Below are positions 1 through 5,828 of a DNA stretch of 17,058 nt, one piece after another. Position 1 is the first letter of the stretch. Every line of letters starts with the position of its first letter. A program made the position numbers and the translations under genes. Under the pieces are notes generated by a model. That model saw only the letters and a list, made by a program, of their open reading frames with translations, did not search any database and had not been told where the DNA came from. This stretch comes from Comamonadaceae bacterium (GTDB lineage: Bacteria; Pseudomonadota; Gammaproteobacteria; Burkholderiales; Burkholderiaceae_C): assembly GCA_024642025.1 (NCBI GenBank), contig JAHEBY010000011.1, positions 1 to 17,058 on the forward strand, in the 5' to 3' direction.

Positions 1-435
1 AATGCGGTACCAGCACCCGAATATGCCTCCCAGTCAGCGTTGGCTGACGCGGCGGCTTCCGTAACCACGAATGCCCCCACAGACGCAGAGCCGACGCCTT
101 CTGTTCCAGCGCTTATGGCTTCGTCATCGGTATCGAATGATTCGACGAGTCTGCTCGCACCTGCGGCAGGACTGCCAAGGATTCAAGCCTTTGAACTACC
201 GATGGCGCAACTCGACCAGATTGCCCACGCATCCGGTCTCAGTTGGGTGAATTCGGATCCCGCAAAGATCGCCATGGTTCAGGCCGCAATCGCTGCCGAG
301 TCACATCCGATCCATATTCCGCGGGAGCGCCCTGCCAAGGCCGAGGTTGACGAAGGCCCCTTGGTGCTGGTCGAAACCCGGCGCGACCTCAGCACCATCG
401 CCTTGCCGTTTGAAGACACATCCCCAGCGGCATAA
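1..435 (+). CDS. rne: Ribonuclease E, C-terminal part (5' end outside window)
   Basis: The frame is open from the first base (N-A-V-P-A-P...), so only the last 144 residues are present. About 55 residues rich in Ala, Pro, Ser and Thr form a low-complexity linker. They are followed by a compact tail with LPRIQAFELP, GLSWVNSDPAKI and DEGPLVLVETRRDLS, which I recognise as the conserved C-terminal end of Burkholderiales RNase E. RNase E is the membrane-associated endonuclease that starts mRNA decay and processes rRNA and tRNA. Its catalytic S1 and DNase I-like domains lie upstream of this window. In the family the C-terminal region is the non-catalytic scaffold that binds RNA and degradosome partners, and this tail would belong to that part. 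The gene ends just before a strong hairpin terminator shared with the convergent GGDEF gene. Identification rests on the tail alone, so the catalytic part is inferred. Confidence 0.82.
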   Translation, partial: NAVPAPEYASQSALADAAASVTTNAPTDAEPTPSVPALMASSSVSNDSTSLLAPAAGLPRIQAFELPMAQLDQIAHASGLSWVNSDPAKIAMVQAAIAAESHPIHIPRERPAKAEVDEGPLVLVETRRDLSTIALPFEDTSPAA

Positions 436-442
436 ATCCAGA

Positions 443-466
443 AAAGGGCACCCAAGGGTGCCCTTT
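443..466. terminator. Bidirectional intrinsic terminator between rne and the GGDEF gene
   Basis: A perfect 10-bp inverted repeat (AAAGGGCACC, loop CAAG, GGTGCCCTTT) begins 7 bases after the rne stop codon. On the plus strand the stem ends in TTT followed by GTCTTGT. On the minus strand it ends in CCCTTTTC. Both give a short U-rich tail, so it can end transcription of rne and of the leftward hem/GGDEF operon. Confidence 0.85.
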
Positions 467-509
467 GTCTTGTAGAAGGCTTGAGGCTCGCCCGATCTGT
501 CCGGTGCAC

Positions 510-1580
510 CTATGCGCCGAGGATTGCGCCATCTGACACGCGGCCGACACGCACAAGCTCCGGGTGACTGATGACCTTATTGCGCCCGTTACCCTGGGCA
601 AATTCCACGGCCTGATATGTCTTCTCGAGGGCCGTTGCAGGTGTATCGTGAGCCATCACCGAGGTAAAACCACAGCTCACTGTGACTTGCCCCACCTGAG
701 GAAAGTTGAATCGCGCGACACCACTGCGAAACCGCTCAAAAGCTGCGAGAACCACTGATTCTTCAGGGCAGTGCATCAGCACCACAAAATGCTCTCCACC
801 AAATCGATAGGCACGGTCGTACGTACGAAACGTGTTGTTCAGAATACGCGCGACCAGCAAAATAATTTCTTCGCCCAGCGCATGGCCATGTTTGTCACTG
901 ATCTGCGTAAAACAGTCAATGCGCGCGGTCCCAAGCCAATAGTTGGCGGGTACTCTATGGCGTCGCTCGGATTCCAGTGCTGCCACTGCTGGCGGGTTCC
1001 CGGATACACCCACCACACCGTCAAGCTCCTCCAGTACGGCGCTGTAGAAGGCATCGTCCAGAGATTTGCGGTTCATCAAGCCGGTGAGCGGGTCGCGGTT
1101 GCTGTATTCAAGCAGGCTGAACATGTTGCGATAGACGTGTCGAAGTTTTTCGAGTGTCCTGAGGGACTCGTCCGTCAACGGCCGTTCGGCGTGCAGCTCA
1201 ATGACGCCTTCGTCACTTGACCGGGAGTCTTCGAACAGCGGAACCAGTGTGATACAGGGTCCGCCTTCCCCGGCCCAGGCAACATCAATCTGCTGACCGG
1301 TTTGCAGGCATCGAGTTCGGTCCGGAGCCTCCTCCAGAGGCGGCAATGACAGGAAATCGACCCGTAGAGGGTCAGCGACCTTTCCACCGCCTTTTGCGTC
1401 CAGGCGCGTCACCTCGAGCCATCGTTTCTGCCCCGCCTCTGAGATAACTCTGGCCACCACAATACGCTGCAGAGGCAGCACGCCGATAATCGCCTTGGAC
1501 AAGGTAAGCTCAAGCAGATCGCGATCGCGGTGGTCCGTCAGCTTGAGCAAAAAGTCTGTCATGGCGTGCATAGCCGTCAT
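510..1580 (-). CDS. GGDEF-domain protein with degenerate active site and intact I-site
   Basis: From the ATG at 1580 the product has 356 residues. Residues 1-155 form a soluble, GAF-like sensory region (inferred from pattern only). The GGDEF domain begins at DPLTGLMNR (163-171). The signature reads GGEHF (261-265) instead of GG(D/E)EF. Aligned by eye to PleD, the first metal-binding Asp (D327) is Arg220, the guanine-binding Asn (N335) is Ser228, D344 is Glu237, and the Lys of the AKxxGRN motif is Gln. The inhibitory RxxD site (RTYD, 252-255) is intact and lies exactly five residues before GGEHF. About 20 extra residues sit between helix 1 and the first core strand. This favours c-di-GMP binding without synthesis. 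TGAGG six bases upstream supports 1580; ATG at 1592 or 1562 is possible. It follows hemY by 37 bases, so it is probably the last gene of the hem operon. Confidence 0.85.
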   Translation of the reverse strand: MTAMHAMTDFLLKLTDHRDRDLLELTLSKAIIGVLPLQRIVVARVISEAGQKRWLEVTRLDAKGGGKVADPLRVDFLSLPPLEEAPDRTRCLQTGQQIDVAWAGEGGPCITLVPLFEDSRSSDEGVIELHAERPLTDESLRTLEKLRHVYRNMFSLLEYSNRDPLTGLMNRKSLDDAFYSAVLEELDGVVGVSGNPPAVAALESERRHRVPANYWLGTARIDCFTQISDKHGHALGEEIILLVARILNNTFRTYDRAYRFGGEHFVVLMHCPEESVVLAAFERFRSGVARFNFPQVGQVTVSCGFTSVMAHDTPATALEKTYQAVEFAQGNGRNKVISHPELVRVGRVSDGAILGA

Positions 1581-1617
1581 GATAGACCTCATTTTAGTGC
1601 CGGTCACGCGCTGGCCG

Positions 1618-2895
1618 TCATACCTTCGCAGCGCTTTTGTAGGCTTCCGCTGCTGCCATCTCATCGCCACGGCGCTGCGCCAGCTCGGCCAGATGACGCC
1701 AGGCATTGCGGCGCAAAGTGCTGTCTTTCAGTCCCGAAAGCGACTGCTTCAACAGGTGCTGCGCCTTGCCCCATAGCTGCAAATGCAGGCAGCTAACGCC
1801 AGCCAAATACTGTAGTAACGGCTCTCCGGGATGACTTAACTGGGCAGACTCAATGCGCGTCAGCCATTCGACATCGGGTGCACCAGACGTCATCGCAAAA
1901 CCGCTCTCCAGAATCTGAACCACGCGTGACCGTTGGTGTATCGGGGCGCCCTGCAAGTCTGCCAGCAAGCGGTCCCAAACCGGCAACAACCACTGGCGTG
2001 AACGCTTTACATCTCCGCCCAAAAGCAAAAGCCGCTCAGCCGCTGCCGTAGCCACCTCAGGCATCGCTTGCTCTGCCGCATCAAGCTGGGCCCAGGCCTT
2101 TTCAAGTTGCGCGTCATCATGTGCAGAGGCAAGCAATTCAAGCGCCTGACTGCGCAACACGCCTTGCGCGACAGAAGCCGAAAATGCGCCGTGCTTGGCC
2201 AGTAAGCGCGCAGTCTCCAGCGCCAAAACTGTGCGCCGCGACATACGCGCCGCACGCAGACGCAGTCGCAATGCCAAGGTGCGCCGTGAAGTGCCTACGG
2301 GCAGCTCATCCAGCCTCCTGAGTGCGGCAGCCGCGTCATGATCGTGTAGTGCCCAGTGAGCCGCACGCAGTTGAGCGCCGTCATAGGCCTCCTGCCCGTC
2401 ACGTTTGCCAACCGCCTCGACAGCGAACTTCAAATTCAGATCCCGCACCGGCTTGTCCTGCAGCGCATGGGCACTCTCGGCCACCAGCAAATGTGCCATT
2501 GCACGCAATCGCGGGGCATACGGCAAGGACTCATCTCCCCGGCTCAAAAACTTTTCTTGCATCAGAATGGATTCGGCGGCTTTGCGTGCTCGCAGGAAAC
2601 GGCCAGCCAGCAGGTTTGACAATGATTCCACCAGCGCCACCTGCAAGGCCCGTTCTTTGTGAATCAGGCGCCAGCGCCTGGCTTCACCCGGCATGGCAAA
2701 GAGTGCCGCCAGCCCCCGCAGCGCCGCATGCAGAACAAAGAATAATCCCAACAATCCCACGATAACGAAGTTCAGCGACAGGTCAATACGGTAAGGCGGC
2801 CAGAATATCGTAATGGTGCTGTCGTTATTACCTGCGAACAGTGCCACACCCACAGCCAGGCTGAAGAGTGCCAGCAACCAGAAAGCGGCGCGCAT
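1618..2895 (-). CDS. hemY: HemY, membrane-anchored TPR protein of the heme operon
   Basis: The product has 425 residues. Two hydrophobic segments (about 4-22 and 41-66) match the HemY N-terminal domain, with the polar stretch NNDSTITIFWPPYRIDLS between them. A long Ala/Leu-rich helical region follows, with tetratricopeptide-like repeats, clearest near the end (YLAGVSCLHLQLWGKAQHLL and AWRHLAELAQRRGDEMAAA). HemY of this type is an inner-membrane protein of unclear biochemical role, encoded with hemC, hemD and hemX in proteobacteria. It is not the protoporphyrinogen oxidase that carries the same name in Bacillus. The ATG lies 5 bases after the hemX stop, and GGCGG about 9 bases upstream could serve as ribosome binding site. 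Length and domain order are normal. Membership of the hem operon is clear from spacing; a direct role in heme synthesis is known family association only. Confidence 0.92.
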   Translation of the reverse strand: MRAAFWLLALFSLAVGVALFAGNNDSTITIFWPPYRIDLSLNFVIVGLLGLFFVLHAALRGLAALFAMPGEARRWRLIHKERALQVALVESLSNLLAGRFLRARKAAESILMQEKFLSRGDESLPYAPRLRAMAHLLVAESAHALQDKPVRDLNLKFAVEAVGKRDGQEAYDGAQLRAAHWALHDHDAAAALRRLDELPVGTSRRTLALRLRLRAARMSRRTVLALETARLLAKHGAFSASVAQGVLRSQALELLASAHDDAQLEKAWAQLDAAEQAMPEVATAAAERLLLLGGDVKRSRQWLLPVWDRLLADLQGAPIHQRSRVVQILESGFAMTSGAPDVEWLTRIESAQLSHPGEPLLQYLAGVSCLHLQLWGKAQHLLKQSLSGLKDSTLRRNAWRHLAELAQRRGDEMAAAEAYKSAAKV

Positions 2896-2900
2896 GCCCT

Positions 2901-3992
2901 TTACCGCCCCGCCGCTGCCGCGCTCAATGCTGCAAGCGTATCGTCGACCCGAGGCAACTCAAGCGTCTTCATCTGCAGCTGAACCTGCTGGAGCAGTCCT
3001 GCCGCAACCTGCGTCTTTCGGGCGCCGGGATCGAAATATTTTTGTAGCACGGATACTGCACTTGCCACATCTGCGCGCGACGATTCCAGCTGCCGGGCCA
3101 GCAGGCCGAGGCGGGCGTTGACCAGCTTGAGCTTGAGATTCTCCCGCACGAAGAAAGACTGCTCAGGCGTCAGCAAAGCTGCCTCAGGCTGATCGATCGT
3201 GCTGACCCGCAAAAGGCTGCTGGCCTCCCGCCACACCACATGCAGTACTCGCTCCCACCAAGTCGTGGGCAATGGCTCAGTCACTGCCACACGCACGCCA
3301 AATTTGGCTGGCGCCGCTACGGCATTGGCAAGCGGCAGGTCGTCCACCAGGCGAACCAGTTCGTCCATCCGGATAAGCAACGCCGGCAAGTCGGAAACTG
3401 CGGTGGCCTTGATGCGGCCGATGTCGCGCTCAATCGCGCGCTGCAATGGCGCCATGCGTGGTTGCGCAGCTCGCGTGATCCGTTCATTCGCACTGACCAG
3501 CGCAGCCAGCAACGGGGCAACGCTCCCGGTCAACTGAGCCTGTTGCTGCGAGAGACGCACCGCAGATTCAATGTCCACTACAACATTTTCATCGCGCGAA
3601 CGCGACAGGCTCTGGATCAACTCTTCGAGCTGAGATCGTTGCAGCGCCACTTCGGCAAGGCGCGCATCAAATAGCGTCACTCGCGCCGCCACTTCCTGAG
3701 ATTTTTCCTGAGCGGTGCGCGCCAGGATCAAAGCCTGAGATGCCTGCTCAGTGGCCTGGGCACTCTGGCGGGCCAGAGCTTCCTGAATAGTTGACAACTT
3801 GTTCCACAGCATCGCGCTGCTTGCCAGCGCCAGCATCAACAGGGCACCCAACCCCCATATCACGCCGCGCGACAGACTTAAGTCGGTGCGATCGGACGGA
3901 CTGAGGGCGTCTCGCACCTTATCCTCGGTGCTTACAGGGGCCGCGCCGGCCATCGGCGCCGACGGGTCCTCACGCAGTTCTTCAGAGCTCAT
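2901..3992 (-). CDS. hemX: HemX-like single-pass membrane protein with coiled coil
   Basis: The product has 363 residues. A polar cytoplasmic N-terminus (1-41) is followed by one transmembrane segment (about 42-62, GVIWGLGALLMLALASSAML). An alternating Gln/Ala/Glu-rich region (64-135) follows, of the kind that forms a coiled coil (NKLSTIQEALARQSAQATEQ). The globular C-terminal part contains WWERVLHVVWRE and a motif near LTPEQSFFVRENLKLKL that I recognise from the HemX family (PF04375). HemX proteins were once annotated as uroporphyrinogen III methyltransferases because of fusions and neighbours. This protein has no SAM-binding domain, so that label should not be used. The ATG overlaps the hemD end by 11 bases, which indicates translational coupling. 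Its function is not established; position between hemD and hemY suggests a membrane role in tetrapyrrole synthesis. Confidence 0.92.
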   Translation of the reverse strand: MSSEELREDPSAPMAGAAPVSTEDKVRDALSPSDRTDLSLSRGVIWGLGALLMLALASSAMLWNKLSTIQEALARQSAQATEQASQALILARTAQEKSQEVAARVTLFDARLAEVALQRSQLEELIQSLSRSRDENVVVDIESAVRLSQQQAQLTGSVAPLLAALVSANERITRAAQPRMAPLQRAIERDIGRIKATAVSDLPALLIRMDELVRLVDDLPLANAVAAPAKFGVRVAVTEPLPTTWWERVLHVVWREASSLLRVSTIDQPEAALLTPEQSFFVRENLKLKLVNARLGLLARQLESSRADVASAVSVLQKYFDPGARKTQVAAGLLQQVQLQMKTLELPRVDDTLAALSAAAAGR

Positions 3993-4788
3993 GCAGGGAT
4001 TCTATCGACGCAACCACATCGTCAAGGGCAGGACGTGACTCGCAAACCACACCAAACCCCGCCCCTCGCGCACGGTCGGCAATCCTGGCGTGCGTCGCGA
4101 CGGCGCGTGCCATTGACCAATCCTGATCGGGCATGAGCGAAAGCAAATTGCCTATGGCTTGCGAACTGCTGAGCACCCACACCGATCCATCGATGGCCGC
4201 TGCCTTGGCCAGCTCACGCTGCCCGCTGCTGAGGACGGGCACCCGTCGCTGATAGGCCGCCACGGTTTCAACCAGGGCTCCGGCCCGTCTGAGTTGGTCG
4301 GAAAACCAGTCGCGACCATCACCGTCGGGATCAGACGCGCCTGCGCCATCATGGTCCTGGCCCCGCACGATCAGGAAGCGCTGGCCGGCCCGCACCGTCT
4401 CACCCACTAAGCGCCAAAGGGCTTCGGAATCATATTGTCCGGACTGTACGGACGGCGCCTCGATGCGCAAGGGCTCTACACCGGCCTGCACCAGGGCCTG
4501 CACAGTACCGGGACCAGTTGCAAATGCTCTCATTTTAATAGCTGATGGAGCAACATGGACGGGGGCTAATGTCGAATTTTCATTGAAAAAATACTCTACA
4601 GCGTTGCCACTGACAAACATCACACCCGCAAAATCACCGATTCGCTGCCATGCCTCGATCAAGCGTTCGGGATGATCCACAGGCCCCACGTCTATTAGCG
4701 GCAGTCCAACAGCGTTCAGCCCGCGCGAAGCCATTGCCTGCACCCATTTGACTGCGTCGCGCGCCGGACGGGTCACGATAACGCGCAT
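3982..4788 (-). CDS. hemD: Uroporphyrinogen-III synthase
   Basis: The product has 268 residues and should close and invert ring D of hydroxymethylbilane to give uroporphyrinogen III, the branch point for heme, siroheme and cobalamin. The N-terminus MRVIVTRPARDAVKW is the typical HemD start. Other family patterns are LPLIDVGP, MFVSGNAVEYFF, FATGPGTVQAL, FLIVRGQDHDG and VWVLSSSQAIGNL, giving the two-lobed HemD fold. The ATG is 4 bases after the hemC stop, so the genes are probably translationally coupled. The frame stays open further upstream, but only inside hemC. Residues about 70-88 (NSTLAPVHVAPSAIKM) are encoded by a 55-bp sequence related to an intergenic repeat elsewhere in this window. 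They lie between a core strand and the conserved ATGPGT loop, so they look like a tolerated surface insertion. Confidence 0.94.
   Translation of the reverse strand: MRVIVTRPARDAVKWVQAMASRGLNAVGLPLIDVGPVDHPERLIEAWQRIGDFAGVMFVSGNAVEYFFNENSTLAPVHVAPSAIKMRAFATGPGTVQALVQAGVEPLRIEAPSVQSGQYDSEALWRLVGETVRAGQRFLIVRGQDHDGAGASDPDGDGRDWFSDQLRRAGALVETVAAYQRRVPVLSSGQRELAKAAAIDGSVWVLSSSQAIGNLLSLMPDQDWSMARAVATHARIADRARGAGFGVVCESRPALDDVVASIESLHEL
4526..4580 (-). repeat. Dispersed 55-bp repeat, copy inside hemD
   Basis: Read on the minus strand this stretch has the blocks AAAATT, TAGCCCC, GTC, AGCTAT and AGC, at exactly the same distances as in the intergenic sequence at 13665-13719 (34 of 55 positions equal by hand count, no gaps). 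It lies entirely within the hemD coding frame and keeps it open. The matches fall in blocks, not spread evenly, which argues for common origin. The core also resembles a short repeat I recall from Comamonadaceae genomes; that memory is unverified. Confidence 0.6.
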
Positions 4789-4792
4789 GGGC

Positions 4793-5716
4793 TCAGCGGG
4801 AACCGGATTGGATGTTGGCCTGAAGCTGGCCGGCCACTTGCTCGCCCAAGGCATTCGCGTGATCGAGGTTTGTCACACTGGCACGCGCCCGGGCTCGAAC
4901 CAGCGGCGCATCACGGTCAGCATCGCCCCAGGCAGCGTCGATTGTGAGCTCAGTGCCCTCAAGTGTTGCAAAGGCGGCCAATGGCATTGAGCAACTGCCG
5001 CCCATTGCCCGACTTACAGCGCGTTCTGCAGCCACTCGTAGCCAGGTGGCATCGTGGCTCAACGGCCGCAGCAAGGAAAAAAGGTCTTCACGGTCGGAAC
5101 GAATTTCAATTCCCAGCGCGCCCTGCCCCGCAGCGGGCAGCATCTGCGAAGGCTCGAATACGCTTCGGATGCGTTCTGGCAGACCCAGGCGCATCAGCCC
5201 CGCCGCAGCCAGCACGATGGCGTCATATTGACCTTCATCGAGCTTTCTCAGGCGCGTGTCCAGATTGCCCCGCAAGGGCTCAATGCGCAAGTCAGGACGC
5301 AGAGCGCGCAACAACACCATCCGGCGCAAGCTTGAAGTGCCCACGATGGCGCCATTCGGCAAACTCGACAGGCTGTCATAGCGGCCGGATACAAAAGCAT
5401 CACGCGGGTCTTCGCGCTGCATGACACAGGCCAATGCAAAGCCCTCGGGCAGCTCCATGGGCACGTCTTTGAGGGAGTGCACGGCCAGGTCAGCGGCGCC
5501 GTCTTCCAGCGCGGTCTCCAGCTCCTTGACAAAGAGGCCTTTGCCACCGACCTTGCTCAATGACCGGTCAAGGATCTGGTCACCGCGAGTGGTCATACCC
5601 AGCAGCTTGACTACATGCCCCCTTTGCTCCAGTTCAGCTTTGACATGCTCGGCCTGCCAAAGCGCCAGCCGACTCTCACGTGTGGCAATGGTCAAAAACG
5701 ATGTGTTACTACCCAA
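4793..5716 (-). CDS. hemC: Hydroxymethylbilane synthase (porphobilinogen deaminase)
   Basis: The product has 307 residues, the usual length. It joins four porphobilinogen units into hydroxymethylbilane in the cytoplasm. Family landmarks are IATRESRLALWQAEHVK near the N-terminus, GDQILDRSLSKVGGKGLFVKEL, the catalytic Asp84 in AVHSLKDVP, GTSSLRR (126-132), the LRGNLDTRL loop and AAGQGALGIE. The dipyrromethane cofactor would attach to Cys242 in GGSCSMPLAAF. The start codon is TTG at 5716: no ATG lies between it and the conserved IATRES motif, and AAGGA sits nine bases upstream. A TTG start may keep expression of the first operon gene low. It is the first gene of the leftward hem operon and is divergent from ppc. 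Product identity is essentially certain; the exact start is likely. Confidence 0.96.
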   Translation of the reverse strand: MGSNTSFLTIATRESRLALWQAEHVKAELEQRGHVVKLLGMTTRGDQILDRSLSKVGGKGLFVKELETALEDGAADLAVHSLKDVPMELPEGFALACVMQREDPRDAFVSGRYDSLSSLPNGAIVGTSSLRRMVLLRALRPDLRIEPLRGNLDTRLRKLDEGQYDAIVLAAAGLMRLGLPERIRSVFEPSQMLPAAGQGALGIEIRSDREDLFSLLRPLSHDATWLRVAAERAVSRAMGGSCSMPLAAFATLEGTELTIDAAWGDADRDAPLVRARARASVTNLDHANALGEQVAGQLQANIQSGSR

Positions 5717-5725
5717 TTTACTCTG

Positions 5726-5730
5726 TCCTT
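5726..5730 (-). promoter_or_regulatory. Ribosome binding site deciding the TTG start of hemC
   Basis: The minus strand reads AAGGA here, nine bases before the TTG at 5716. It is the only good Shine-Dalgarno match near the N-terminus and supports the non-ATG start. Confidence 0.6.
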
Positions 5731-5769
5731 GCTAAAACGCCTATGCTGATATGGCATGTGGAATATTTC

Positions 5770-5796
5770 TTGCTTGCGGATGCTAGCATGCAGCAA
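5770..5796. promoter_or_regulatory. Nested inverted repeat in the hemC-ppc divergent region
   Basis: A perfect 10-bp palindrome, ATGCTAGCAT (5780-5789), is flanked by a second pair of arms, TTGCT on the left and AGCAA on the right (slightly asymmetric, 5 and 2 bases from the centre). It lies in the middle of the 112-bp region between the divergent hemC and ppc starts. That is the position expected for a dimeric repressor or activator site acting on one or both promoters. I recognise no specific regulator, and I could not identify convincing -35/-10 pairs in this interval. Confidence 0.35.
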
Positions 5797-5828
5797 TACT
5801 TACATTTTCCGTTACGGCGAGCGTTTTC

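Noticed and set aside
1618..2895. HemY as protoporphyrinogen oxidase
   Set aside because: The protein has two membrane segments and helical repeats but no FAD-binding motif, so it is the proteobacterial HemY and not the Bacillus enzyme of that name.
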